From positions 1 through 64,000 of the forward strand of contig NZ_JASITA010000009.1 in assembly GCF_030063415.1 (NCBI RefSeq): DNA of 64,000 nt, read 5' to 3'. This DNA comes from Streptomyces sp. H27-C3 (GTDB taxonomy: Bacteria; Actinomycetota; Actinomycetes; Streptomycetales; Streptomycetaceae). Of the stretch, positions 15,334 through 24,299 are shown in pieces. The translations under genes were made by a program, and so were the position numbers. The number at the start of each line of letters is the position of its first letter. Positions within the stretch are counted from its first letter, which is position 1. A model generated the notes under the pieces. That model did not search any database. It had not been told where the DNA came from and was given only the letters and a program-made list of their open reading frames with translations.

Positions 15334-16799
15334 TTGTCGGTGTCGCCCTCTTCTTCGGCCGCTCCGGCTGCGCCGCCCGGCTTGGCATCGCCAGGCTCGG
15401 CGTCGCCCGTGGCGGCTTCGCCGTCCTTCTTCAAGGTCGGCTTTCCGCCTGCCGCATCGCCGAGCATCTTGTCGAGCTCGGAGAAGTCCAGCTGCTCGCG
15501 GTGCACGAACCCGTCCGGGTCGTCCAGGTCGTCTCCCGTCGGCAGCATGTCCGGGTGCTCCCACAGTGCGTCGCGACCGTCGAGGCCGCGCGCGTCGGTG
15601 AGCGAGGCCCACAGCCGCGAGGCGTCCCGCAGCCGGCGCGGCCGCAGCTGAAGGCCGATGAGCGTCGCGAAGGTCTGCTCGGCGGGACCACCGGAGGCCC
15701 GGCGCCTGCGCAGCGTCTCGCGCAGCGCGTCCGCCGAGGTGAGCCGGGGCTTGGCGGCCTCGTGCACCACCGCGTCCACCCAACCCTCCACCAGCGCCAG
15801 GGCCGTCTCCAGACGGGCCAGCGCCGCCTTCTGCGCCGGGGTGTCCTCCGGCTGGAACATGCCCTGCTGGAGCGCCTCCTGCAGCTGCTCGGGGTGCTCC
15901 GGGTCCAGCCGGCCGACGACGTCCTCCAGCTTCGAGGTGTCGACCGTGATCCCGCGTGCGTACCCCTCGACCGCGCCGAACAGATGAGAGCGCAGCCACG
16001 GCACATGCGCGAAGAGACGCTGGTGGGCGGCCTCGCGCAGGGCGAGATACAGCCGCACCTCGTCCTTGCCGACGCCAAGGTCCTTGCCGAAGGCCTCGAT
16101 GTTCACCGGGAGCAGCGCGGCCTTGCCCGCCGGGCCGAGCGGCAGCCCGATGTCGGTCGACCCGACCACCTCGCCCGCCAGCACACCCACGGCCTGCCCG
16201 ATCTGCTGGCCGAACATCGCCCCGCCCATGGAGCGCATCATCCCGAGCAGCGGGCCGGCCATGGCCTGCATCTCCTCGGGCAGTACGTCGCCCATCGCGG
16301 CGCCGACGCGCTCGGCGACCGGGTCCACCAGCTGCTTCCACGCGGGCAGGGTCGCCTCGACCCACTCGGCGCGGCTCCACGCCACCGACGTGCTCGCGCC
16401 GGACGGCAGGGACGTCACACCGTCCAGCCACAGGTCGGCCAGCCGCACGGCCTCCTCGACCGCGGACCGCTCGCCGGGGCTCACGCTGGCGTCCTTGGTG
16501 CCGTCGGCGGTGCCCTGCGCGACGGTCTGGCGTGCGATGTCCTTGGCCATGTCCCAGTTCACGGGACCGCCCTCGTAGCTGAGCATCTGGCCCAGCTGCT
16601 GGAACGCCGCACCGAGATCATTCGGGTTGAGCGAGCCGAACATCGCCGCGAACGGATTTTCGCCGCCCGCGCCGCCTGTCAGCGAGCCGAATGGATCCGC
16701 TGGATTCCGGCCACCCTCGCCACTGCCCTCGCTGCCCTTCTTCTTGCCATCGTCGCCGTCCTCCGGCGGAAGGCCGAATCCGAATGGGGAGTCACTCAC
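15330..16799 (-). CDS. Zinc-dependent metalloprotease-like protein (DUF2342 family)
   Basis: A 489-residue member of the DUF2342 family, often annotated as a zinc-dependent metalloprotease or F420-biosynthesis-associated protein. The N-terminus is a Gly/Lys-rich tail (SPFGFGLPPEDGDDGKKKGS). The central helical region includes ALREAAHQRLFAHVPWLRSH, the probable metal-binding part, and the C-terminus is acidic. No signal peptide is seen. The GTG start at 16799 gives the usual length. It is cotranscribed with the NUDIX gene. In mycobacteria an orthologue sits next to a PDZ/Lon-like protease gene, which is also present downstream here. Actual proteolysis is not established by sequence. Confidence 0.85.
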   Translation of the reverse strand: MSDSPFGFGLPPEDGDDGKKKGSEGSGEGGRNPADPFGSLTGGAGGENPFAAMFGSLNPNDLGAAFQQLGQMLSYEGGPVNWDMAKDIARQTVAQGTADGTKDASVSPGERSAVEEAVRLADLWLDGVTSLPSGASTSVAWSRAEWVEATLPAWKQLVDPVAERVGAAMGDVLPEEMQAMAGPLLGMMRSMGGAMFGQQIGQAVGVLAGEVVGSTDIGLPLGPAGKAALLPVNIEAFGKDLGVGKDEVRLYLALREAAHQRLFAHVPWLRSHLFGAVEGYARGITVDTSKLEDVVGRLDPEHPEQLQEALQQGMFQPEDTPAQKAALARLETALALVEGWVDAVVHEAAKPRLTSADALRETLRRRRASGGPAEQTFATLIGLQLRPRRLRDASRLWASLTDARGLDGRDALWEHPDMLPTGDDLDDPDGFVHREQLDFSELDKMLGDAAGGKPTLKKDGEAATGDAEPGDAKPGGAAGAAEEEGDTDK

Positions 16800-16992
16800 G
16801 GGTTTCCTCGGCTCATTGGGCCGCCGGCTCCGGCCGACGGCGACTGCCCGACATCACCACCCAGCGTAGACACCAGAGCCAGTGATGTGGGCTCGATGCT
16901 CCGCCGACGCATGGCCTGCGGCAGGATGGACGCCACCTGGTACGTACGCGCTACCGCGTGTACGTACTGAAGACAACCGCTGGAGACGCCCC

Positions 16993-18102
16993 GTGAGTTC
17001 CCCAGATCGTCAGGTTCGCGCAGCGCGAAACCGCTCAACCCCGGCTGCCCGCGGTCCCGTGGTCGCGGTCACGGGTGCCGCTTCGGGCATCGGTGCGCTG
17101 CTCACCCGGCGGCTGGCCGCGTCGGAAGAGATCAAGCAGGTCATCGCCATCGACGAGCGCCGGGGCGAGGTGACCGAGGCGCAGTGGCACATCCTGGATG
17201 TGCGCGACCCGGCCATCGCGGAGAAACTGCGCGGCGCCGATGTCGTCGTGCACCTCGCGCTCGATCTCGACCTGGAATCCGACCCGGCCGCCCGTACGGC
17301 GTACAACGTGCGGGGGACCCAGACCGTCCTCACCGCAGCGGCGGCCGCCGGTGTCCACCGGGTCGTGCTGTGCACGTCCGCGATGGTCTACGGCGCCCTG
17401 CCCGACAATGACGTCCCGCTTTCCGAGGACGCCGAACTGCGCGCCACCGCGGAGGCCACCGGTGTGGGCGATCTCCTGGAGATCGAACGCCTCGGCCGCC
17501 GCGCGCCCCGTGCGCACCCCGGTCTGAACGTCACGGTGGTGCGGCCCGCCGTCCTGGTGGGCGGCACCGACACCGCGCTCACCCGCTACTTCGAGTCGCC
17601 CCGCCTGCTCGTCGTCGCGAAATCCCGCCCCACCTGGCAGTTCTGCCACGTCGACGACCTGGTCAGCGCCCTGGAGTACGCCGCTCTGGAGAAGGTCGAG
17701 GGCGAGCTGGCTGTCGGCTGCGACGGCTGGCTGGAGCAGGAGGAGGTCGAGGAGCTGAGCGGCATCCGCCGCATGGAGCTGCCGTCCGCGGTCGCCCTGG
17801 GCGCCGCGGCCCGGCTGCACCGGATCGGCCTCACGCCCTCTCCCGCGGGCGATCTGGCGTACACGATGTACCCCTGGGTGGTGAGCGTCAGCAGGCTCCA
17901 CGAAGCGGGCTGGCGGCCCCGGTGGACCAATGAGGAGGTCCTCACCGAGCTGCTGGCGGAGGTCGCGGGACGGCACACCGTCGCGGGCCGCCGACTCGGC
18001 CGCAAGGACGCCACCGCGGCCGGCGCGGCCGGTGCCACGGTCGCGCTGCTGGGCACGGCGGCCCTGGTGCGCCGCGCCCGCAAGGCACGGCGCCGCATCT
18101 AG
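16993..18102 (+). CDS. Atypical SDR / NAD-dependent epimerase-like protein
   Basis: A 369-residue extended SDR-fold protein. The cofactor motif VTGAASGIGALL is at 27-38, with DVRD and a VVHLALDLD strand following. The active-site region reads TSAMVYGALPDND: Y133 is present, but the YxxxK lysine is absent and the usual second motif is replaced by DLLEIERLGRR. Catalysis may therefore be lost or altered. The C-terminus has a short hydrophobic helix (AAGAAGATVALLGTAALVRR) followed by a basic tail, suggesting membrane attachment. The start at 16993 is supported by gga upstream. Substrate is unknown. Confidence 0.85.
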   Translation: MSSPDRQVRAARNRSTPAARGPVVAVTGAASGIGALLTRRLAASEEIKQVIAIDERRGEVTEAQWHILDVRDPAIAEKLRGADVVVHLALDLDLESDPAARTAYNVRGTQTVLTAAAAAGVHRVVLCTSAMVYGALPDNDVPLSEDAELRATAEATGVGDLLEIERLGRRAPRAHPGLNVTVVRPAVLVGGTDTALTRYFESPRLLVVAKSRPTWQFCHVDDLVSALEYAALEKVEGELAVGCDGWLEQEEVEELSGIRRMELPSAVALGAAARLHRIGLTPSPAGDLAYTMYPWVVSVSRLHEAGWRPRWTNEEVLTELLAEVAGRHTVAGRRLGRKDATAAGAAGATVALLGTAALVRRARKARRRI

Positions 18103-18264
18103 GGCCCGCCGGCCGCGCCCTGGACACGGCAAGCGGTATCCAGCGGTATCCAGGGCCCCGCAGCCGTGTCCGGGTTCCTCCTGCGGCCTGTAGGACCCTC
18201 CATACGGGGGACCCGTACCGCAGGTCGAAAGCGCTATTCCGCATTGTCGGCGCGGTACGGCACG

Positions 18265-18741
18265 ATGGGCGCCATGGCAGGCACCACAGGTACTCAGTCC
18301 CACCCGGGCGAGCAGGCGGCCCAGGACCCCATCCGGCTGCTGGCGGTTCGCGACACCCCGCTGTCCGTCGACGAGATCTTCAGGGCGGTGGGGGACGAGG
18401 CCGCAGGCGGCACGGCGCTCTTCGTCGGCACCGTGCGCAACCACGACTCCGGCGCCGACGTCGACAAGCTCGGCTATTCCTGTCATCCCACGGCCGAGGC
18501 GGAAATGCGCCGGGTGGCCGAGAAGGTCGTCGCGGACTTCCCGGTGAGGGCGCTGGCCGCCGTCCACCGTGTGGGCGATCTGGCGGTGGGGGATCTCGCG
18601 GTGGTCGTCGCGGTGTCCTGCCCGCACCGTGGTGAGGCCTTCGACGCCTGCCGGCAGCTGATCGACGACCTCAAGCACGAGGTGCCGATCTGGAAACACC
18701 AGACTTTCTCGGACGGTACGGACGAGTGGGTCGGCGCGTAA
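18265..18741 (+). CDS. moaE: Molybdopterin synthase catalytic subunit MoaE
   Basis: A 158-residue MoaE, the large subunit of molybdopterin synthase, which transfers sulfur from MoaD thiocarboxylate to precursor Z (cPMP). Family motifs are ALFVGTVRNHD, AVHRVGDLAVGD, VVAVSCPHRGEAFDACR and the C-terminal VPIWKHQTFSDGTDEWVG carrying the conserved Lys. A second ATG at 18274 (155 residues) is equally possible; neither has a clear ribosome-binding site. No MoaD gene is adjacent, so the partner is encoded elsewhere. Confidence 0.92.
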   Translation: MGAMAGTTGTQSHPGEQAAQDPIRLLAVRDTPLSVDEIFRAVGDEAAGGTALFVGTVRNHDSGADVDKLGYSCHPTAEAEMRRVAEKVVADFPVRALAAVHRVGDLAVGDLAVVVAVSCPHRGEAFDACRQLIDDLKHEVPIWKHQTFSDGTDEWVGA

Positions 18742-18875
18742 CGCCGTCGTCCGAGGCGGCGGTCGGGCGACGCCGGGGCGGGTGAAGGCCCGCTGAAACC
18801 CTGTGACCACCCATCCGCCCCGATTTGCGTAACTCGACCCCTGCCGTGAGCGTTGGAGCAGCGGATGGTTAATCT

Positions 18876-18908
18876 GCTGATCGGTCGGTTTTCGCTGATC
18901 GGTCGGTT
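18876..18908. repeat. Direct repeat pair upstream of a small membrane-protein gene
   Basis: gctgatcggtcggtt occurs twice (18876-18890 and 18894-18908), 18 bp apart, about 30 bp before the start of the small ORF at 18938. It could be an operator or a simple duplication. Confidence 0.6.
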
Positions 18909-18937
18909 GCGGTCGCTCTTGGGGTCGGGAGGTCGGG

Positions 18938-19108
18938 ATGGCAGCACTCGCGTGGTTGCTGATTCCGCTTTTCGCTGCCGTCGGTGCTGCGATATGGGGC
19001 AGTTGGGCAGCGCGTAATCGTACGACCGGCGATATCTCCGAGCTCGCCGGTTACACCCGGTTCCGTGAGGCGATGGAGAGATCCCACTCCGGTTCCGACG
19101 CACTCTGA
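18938..19108 (+). CDS. Small single-pass membrane protein (56 aa)
   Basis: ATG 18938 has a GGGAGG ribosome-binding site 5 bases upstream and encodes 56 residues. An N-terminal hydrophobic helix (MAALAWLLIPLFAAVGAAIW) is followed by a basic turn (AARNR) and a soluble tail ending HSGSDAL. Third codon positions are GC-rich, as in neighbouring genes. It lies 88 bp upstream of the PDZ/Lon-like protease gene in the same direction and may be in its operon. No function is known. Confidence 0.7.
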   Translation: MAALAWLLIPLFAAVGAAIWGSWAARNRTTGDISELAGYTRFREAMERSHSGSDAL

Positions 19109-19196
19109 CGCGGCTCCCGCCGTCTGCCCGAGCCCGGTGCCCCGTACGGACCGGCCCCAGCGGTGTACTGACAGACCCGTCCCGTACTGTCGTTCC

Positions 19197-20285
19197 ATGC
19201 CACGCCGCACTGCGACGATGCTCGCCTCCACGCTCATCCTGATCGCGCTCCTGTGCGTGGGGGTATTCATCAAAGTCCCCTACTCGGAGATGTCGCCCGG
19301 CCCCACGGTGAACACGCTCGGAGACGTCGGAGGCGAGCCCGTCCTGCAGATCTCCGGGCGCAAGACATATGAGACGACCGGCCATCTCAATATGACGACG
19401 GTCAGGGTCACCGGCGCCGACTACAAAATGAATCTCGTCGAGGCGGTCTACGGCTGGCTGGCGCACGACAGTGTCGTGGTGCCGCACAACACGCTCTATC
19501 CGGACGGCAAGACCGAAGAGCAGTCCACTCAGGAGAACGCCGAGGAATTCAGCCAGTCCCAGGAGAGCGCCAAAACGGCGGCCCTGCGGGAACTGAGCAT
19601 CCCGGTGCAGACCCGCGTGGTCGTCGCCACCGTCCTGAAGGACACCCCGGCCGAGGGCAAGCTGCACGCGGGCGATGTCATCAAGTCGGTGGACGGCACG
19701 GCCGTCAAGGATCCCAAGGACGTGGCCGGGCTCGTCACCCAGCACAAGCCCGGCGAGAAGGTCGTCTTCACGATCGTCCCGGCCAAGGAGGCCGCCGCCG
19801 CCGAGAAGGCCGGCAAGCAGCCCGAGGGCAGCGAGGACATCACCATCACCACGGAGAAGGCACCCGGCGAAGACCGCGCGATCGTCGGCATCAAGGCCGG
19901 TCCCGACCACGCGTTCCCGTTCACCATCGACATCAAGTTGGCGGACGTGGGCGGCCCGAGCGCGGGCCTGATGTTTTCCCTCGGCATTGTCGACAAGCTC
20001 ACGCCCAAGGATCTGACCGGCGGAAAGTTCGTGGCGGGCACCGGCACGATCGACGAGACGGGCAAGGTCGGCCCGATCGGCGGCATCGAGATGAAGACCG
20101 TCGGCGCACGACAGGCCGGCGCCGAATTCTTCCTGACGCCCGACGAGAACTGCGCCTCGGCCGCCGCGGACATCCCCGAGGGCCTCACGCTGGTGAGGGT
20201 CAAGACGATCGACGACGCGAAGAAGTCGCTGGAGAAGATCGGCAGGGGGAACACGGCCGGCCTGCCGCAGTGCACGACGGGCTGA
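19197..20285 (+). CDS. Membrane-anchored PDZ domain, Lon-like (S16) protease, YlbL type
   Basis: A 362-residue protein. A transmembrane helix (residues 8-28, TMLASTLILIALLCVGVFI) anchors it with the rest outside. A PDZ domain (about 125-205, LHAGDVIKSVDGTAVKDPKD) is followed by a Lon-type proteolytic domain with catalytic S255 in GGPSAGLMF and K300 in GGIEMKTVGA. It lacks the Lon ATPase, so cleavage is ATP independent. Orthologues (Bacillus YlbL, Rv3194c) neighbour the UPF0182 gene, as here. It probably acts in envelope quality control or regulated proteolysis. Confidence 0.92.
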   Translation: MPRRTATMLASTLILIALLCVGVFIKVPYSEMSPGPTVNTLGDVGGEPVLQISGRKTYETTGHLNMTTVRVTGADYKMNLVEAVYGWLAHDSVVVPHNTLYPDGKTEEQSTQENAEEFSQSQESAKTAALRELSIPVQTRVVVATVLKDTPAEGKLHAGDVIKSVDGTAVKDPKDVAGLVTQHKPGEKVVFTIVPAKEAAAAEKAGKQPEGSEDITITTEKAPGEDRAIVGIKAGPDHAFPFTIDIKLADVGGPSAGLMFSLGIVDKLTPKDLTGGKFVAGTGTIDETGKVGPIGGIEMKTVGARQAGAEFFLTPDENCASAAADIPEGLTLVRVKTIDDAKKSLEKIGRGNTAGLPQCTTG

Positions 20286-20333
20286 TCGGCCGTGTCCCCC
20301 GATGGAGCAGGGAGCGCAGGAGAGCCGGCGGAG

Positions 20334-20906
20334 TTACGCCTCGAAGGTGGCGGCCAGGGCCTCGGCGAGACCCGGGACCAGGGTGGAGCCGGTGAGGACC
20401 TCGGTCGCGGAGTCCTTCTCGCGCAGCCGCAGCGCCGACTCGCGTGCCCCGTCACGCAGCACGGCGACGGTCATCCGGACCTCCTGGCGGTCGGGGTGCT
20501 CGGCGACCCACTTGGCCAGTTGGGACTCGTTCAGCCCCTTCGGCACGGCGGTCTCCGCGGACGGCGGCAGCATCAGCCGCTCCACCGTCAGCGCGCAGCC
20601 GACCACCGCGTCGGGCCAGGCGACCGTGCCGAGGAACTCGTCGAGGGGGGTCGTCGCGGGAATCTCGTCCTGCTCGACAGGGGTGAGGGTGGCCGTCGAC
20701 TCGCTGTCGTCGAGGCCGAGCTGGGCCGCGAGGCCCGGCTCCTGGGCGCGCAGCCGGGCCGTGTCGACCAGAGCGAAGAGCCTGGCCGGCTGGTCCCAGC
20801 CGAGTCCGGCGGAGTAGTCGTCGATTTCGAGTACGGCGCGGGTGAGGGGGCTCGCGGCCATCGGAGTACCGGAGGCGGAGGGGGAAACATTGGACATGCC
20901 CAACAT
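20334..20906 (-). CDS. PPA1309-family uncharacterised protein
   Basis: A 190-residue cytoplasmic protein typical of actinobacteria and usually labelled PPA1309 family. It is acidic and alpha/beta (AVLEIDDYSAGLGWDQPARL; VGCALTVERLMLPPSAE; EVRMTVAVLRDGARESALRL), with no cysteine cluster, membrane segment or known catalytic motif. The start at 20906 has AAGGAGG 4 bases upstream; the next ATG (20897) gives 187 residues. It is convergent with the protease gene and divergent from UPF0182. No function is known. Confidence 0.85.
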   Translation of the reverse strand: MLGMSNVSPSASGTPMAASPLTRAVLEIDDYSAGLGWDQPARLFALVDTARLRAQEPGLAAQLGLDDSESTATLTPVEQDEIPATTPLDEFLGTVAWPDAVVGCALTVERLMLPPSAETAVPKGLNESQLAKWVAEHPDRQEVRMTVAVLRDGARESALRLREKDSATEVLTGSTLVPGLAEALAATFEA

Positions 20907-21021
20907 CCTGCCTCCTTCGGCCCCCAAAGCGGGAACTGAGTAAAGCTTCAGTAAGTTGCATAAGGGGGCTCTACGATCGCGGAGCCCTAATACCACAACA
21001 GCGAACTTCGAGGTGCGCACC

Positions 21022-23958
21022 TTGGCTTTCCAGATGCCGGACCGCGGCGGAGGCCCGACAGGGCCACGGATGAGAGTCGGCCGGCCGTCCAGGCGTGTCC
21101 GGACCCTGCTCATGACACTGGGCGTACTGGCCGTCCTGGCCATGGCCTTTGTCATGTTCGCCGGGTTCTGGACGGACTGGCTCTGGTACCGCTCCGTCAA
21201 ATATTCGTCCGTCTTCACCACCACCCTGTGGACGAAGGTCGGGCTGTTCGCCGTCTTCGGCCTGCTGATGGCCGCGGCCGTGGGTGTGAACGTCTGGCTC
21301 GCGCACCGGCTCCGGCCGCCGCTGAGCGCGATGTCGCTGGAGCAGCAGAACCTCGACCGCTACCGGATGGGCATCGCCCCGTACAAGAAGTGGGTGCTCC
21401 TGGGGATCACCGCACTGGTCGGGCTGATCGCCGGAGCCTCCGCCTCGGGGCAGTGGCGCACCTGGCTCATGTGGGTGAACGGGGTTCCCTTCGGTCAGAA
21501 GGACCCGCAGTTCAAGATGGACGTGGCGTTCTACGCGTTCGACCTTCCCTGGTACCGCTTCCTGCTGGGCTTCGGCTTCGCGGCCGCGGTCCTCTCGCTG
21601 ATCGCCGCCGCCCTGGTGCACTACCTGTACGGCGGCCTGCGGATCACCAGTCCCGGCGCGCGTGCGACGGCCGCGGCCACCGGCCATCTGTCGGTGCTGC
21701 TCGGCATCTTCGTCTCGCTCAAGGCCGTGGCGTACTGGCTCGACCGGTACGGCCTGGCGGTGAAGTCCAGTGACTTCAAGGCCACCGGCAACTGGGCGGG
21801 GCTGCGTTATGTCGACGCGAACGCCTACCTCCCGGCGAAGACGATCCTCTTCTGCATCGCCGCGATCTGTGCCCTGCTGTTCTTCGCGACGCTGTGGCGC
21901 CGCACCTGGCAGCTGCCGGTCATCGGCTTCGGCCTGATGGTGCTCTCGGCGATCCTCATCGGCGGGCTCTACCCGGCGATCGTGCAGAAGTTCCAGGTCC
22001 AGCCGAACGAGCAGGCCAAGGAAGCGCCGTACATCAAGAAGAACATCGACGCGACGCGCAAGGCGTACGACATCGATGACGCCCAGGTCGACGACTATCG
22101 CGGCGTGGGCGAGGGCCAGGACAACGCCAAGCTGCGTGACGACGCCGATTCGGCGGCCAGCTACCGGCTGATCGACCCGAACGTCGTGCCGCCGACCTTC
22201 GACCAGCTCCAGCAGGAGCGCAAGTACTACCAGTTCCCCTCGACGCTGGACGTGGACCGCTACAACGGTCAGGACACCGTCGTCGGTCTGCGCGAGCTCG
22301 ACCTCAGGGGCATCGACAAGCGCAACTGGATCAACGACCACTTTACCTACACCCACGGCTACGGCATGGTCGCGGCCAAGGGCACGGCCGTGAAGCCGGA
22401 CACCGAGGGCGCACCGGACTTCACCGAGTCCGGCCTGCCCTCCAAGGGTTCGCTCCCCAAGTACGAGCAGCGGATCTACTACGGCGAGAAGACCGATCAG
22501 TACTCGATCGTCGGTGGCCCGCAGAAGGAGCTCGACTACGAGAAGAACGGCGAGCCCACCACGACCACCAGCTACAAGGGCAAGAGCGGGGTCAGCCTGT
22601 CGAACCCGCTGAACCGCGCCGCGTACGCGGTGGCCTTCAGTGAGCCGCAGATGCTCTACTCGGGCGCCATCGGTGAGGGCTCGCGGATTCTGTACAACCG
22701 CACGCCCAAGGAGCGCGTCGAGGCGGTCGCACCCTGGCTGTCCATCGACGGCGACGCCTATCCGGCGGTGGTCGGCAATCGCATCCAGTGGATCGTCGAC
22801 GCGTACACCACCACCAACGGCTACCCCTACGCGTCGCGTACGACGCTGGGGGACACCACGGCGGACTCGCTCTCGCAGACGGACGACCAGCGTGCGGTGG
22901 TCGCCCAGCAGAACCAGGTCAACTACATCCGCAACTCGGTGAAGGCCACCGTCGACGCGTACGACGGCACGGTCAAGCTGTACCAGTGGGACACCGAGGA
23001 CCCGGTGCTCAAGACCTGGATGAAGGCATTCCCCGGGACGGTGCAGCCCAAGGGCGACATCGAAGCGGGTCTGATGTCCCATCTGCGTTACCCGCAGGAC
23101 CTGTTCAAGGTCCAGCGGGAGCTGCTCACCCGCTACCACGTCACCAGCCCGTCGCAGTTCTACAGCGGCAGTGACGCGTGGCAGGTGCCGGACGACCCGA
23201 CGACCGGCGACAAGAGCTCGGTCCCGCCCTACTACCTGAGTCTGAAGATGCCCACGGTCAAGGGCGCGGAGGTCGATCCGGACGCGAAACAGAAGTTCTC
23301 GCTGACGACGACCTTCACGCCCAACGGACGTCCCAATCTGGGGGCGTTCATGGCGGTCGACGCCGACGCCTCCAGCAAGGACTACGGGACCATAAGACTG
23401 CTGAGAGTCACGGGCGACGTGCCGGGTCCGCAACAGGTGCAGAACCGGCTCAACAGCAATAGCGAGGTCGCCGAGTTCGTCAGGAACATGAAGGGCGCCA
23501 ACTCGGACATCGAGTACGGCAACCTGCTGACGATCCCGCTCAACGACGGCTTCCTGTATGTCGAACCGGTCTACGCCCAGGGCAACAACGCCTATCCGCT
23601 CCTGAAGAAGGTCGCCGTCTCGTACGGCAAGGAGACCGTCTTCAAGAACAACCTGGCGGAAGCGCTCACGGCGGTCTTCGGCGAGGAGGGCGCGCCACCG
23701 CCGCCGGCGGCGGACGACGGCGATCCCAGCAAGCCGAAGCCACCGGCCGGTGACGGGACGCTGCAGCAGGCCATCGAGGACGCTCAGAAGGCGTACACCG
23801 ATGGTGAGGAGGCCCTGAAGAAGCAGGACTGGGTCGCCTACGGCAAGGCGCAGGAGAACCTTCAGGACGCGCTTCAGCGCGCAGCCGACGCTGAGGCGAA
23901 GGCCAAGCCGGCCGGAGGCGCCAAGCCGGACGGGAAGGGCGACCCGAAGGGCGACTGA
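21022..23958 (+). CDS. UPF0182 family large integral membrane protein
   Basis: A ~978-residue UPF0182 (DUF/COG1615) protein. The N-terminal third has about seven transmembrane helices, for example [60 protein letters not shown] and [21 protein letters not shown] large extracytoplasmic region follows, with conserved segments [33 protein letters not shown] and [22 protein letters not shown] in pieces. The C-terminus is an acidic, Lys/Pro-rich tail. The TTG at 21022 ([11 protein letters not shown]) has gaggtg upstream and gives the familiar N-terminus; an ATG at 21034 is the alternative. Function is unknown. The next features are an initiator tRNA and its terminator. Confidence 0.9.
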   Translation: MAFQMPDRGGGPTGPRMRVGRPSRRVRTLLMTLGVLAVLAMAFVMFAGFWTDWLWYRSVKYSSVFTTTLWTKVGLFAVFGLLMAAAVGVNVWLAHRLRPPLSAMSLEQQNLDRYRMGIAPYKKWVLLGITALVGLIAGASASGQWRTWLMWVNGVPFGQKDPQFKMDVAFYAFDLPWYRFLLGFGFAAAVLSLIAAALVHYLYGGLRITSPGARATAAATGHLSVLLGIFVSLKAVAYWLDRYGLAVKSSDFKATGNWAGLRYVDANAYLPAKTILFCIAAICALLFFATLWRRTWQLPVIGFGLMVLSAILIGGLYPAIVQKFQVQPNEQAKEAPYIKKNIDATRKAYDIDDAQVDDYRGVGEGQDNAKLRDDADSAASYRLIDPNVVPPTFDQLQQERKYYQFPSTLDVDRYNGQDTVVGLRELDLRGIDKRNWINDHFTYTHGYGMVAAKGTAVKPDTEGAPDFTESGLPSKGSLPKYEQRIYYGEKTDQYSIVGGPQKELDYEKNGEPTTTTSYKGKSGVSLSNPLNRAAYAVAFSEPQMLYSGAIGEGSRILYNRTPKERVEAVAPWLSIDGDAYPAVVGNRIQWIVDAYTTTNGYPYASRTTLGDTTADSLSQTDDQRAVVAQQNQVNYIRNSVKATVDAYDGTVKLYQWDTEDPVLKTWMKAFPGTVQPKGDIEAGLMSHLRYPQDLFKVQRELLTRYHVTSPSQFYSGSDAWQVPDDPTTGDKSSVPPYYLSLKMPTVKGAEVDPDAKQKFSLTTTFTPNGRPNLGAFMAVDADASSKDYGTIRLLRVTGDVPGPQQVQNRLNSNSEVAEFVRNMKGANSDIEYGNLLTIPLNDGFLYVEPVYAQGNNAYPLLKKVAVSYGKETVFKNNLAEALTAVFGEEGAPPPPAADDGDPSKPKPPAGDGTLQQAIEDAQKAYTDGEEALKKQDWVAYGKAQENLQDALQRAADAEAKAKPAGGAKPDGKGDPKGD

Positions 23959-24000
23959 GCTGGGAGCATCCCGCGTCGTGCTAGTCTTTGGACACAACGA

Positions 24001-24074
24001 CGCGGGGTGGAGCAGCTCGGTAGCTCGCTGGGCTCATAACCCAGAGGTCGCAGGTTCAAATCCTGTCCCCGCTA
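24001..24074 (+). tRNA. Initiator tRNA-fMet (CAT), copy 1
   Basis: A 74 nt cloverleaf with anticodon CAT. It has the two initiator hallmarks: an unpaired position 1-72 (C1 opposite U72) and three consecutive G-C pairs at the base of the anticodon loop (ctgggCTCATAAcccag). The CCA end is not encoded. It is identical to 26476-26549. Confidence 0.95.
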
Positions 24075-24086
24075 CTGAAGTAGAAG

Positions 24087-24124
24087 ACGAGGGCCCGGAT
24101 CTCGAAAGAGATCCGGGCCCTCGT
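24087..24124 (+). terminator. Terminator of tRNA-fMet copy 1
   Basis: A 17 bp stem acgagggcccggatctc / gagatccgggccctcgt with a GAAA tetraloop, 12 bp after the tRNA. Confidence 0.88.
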
Positions 24125-24299
24125 TGTGTGTCATCCGTGTCCGTCCTGTAACCAGGTGTCTATACGAACCACCGTTCTGGTGGGTGGAGTTGGCGCCAAA
24201 GCGTTTGGAGAGTCTCTCTGTGGGCATGTCGACAAAACGCTGAAGTGACCTCACTGGCTGCGGTATACCAGGTGTACGCGGGTTGCGGGTGGTGCGACG

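Noticed and set aside
20971..23997. Minus-strand open frame of about 1,000 codons opposite UPF0182
   Set aside because: High G+C makes long antisense frames common. The plus-strand frame has clear membrane helices and family motifs, while the minus frame reads as Arg/Gly/Val-rich nonsense.
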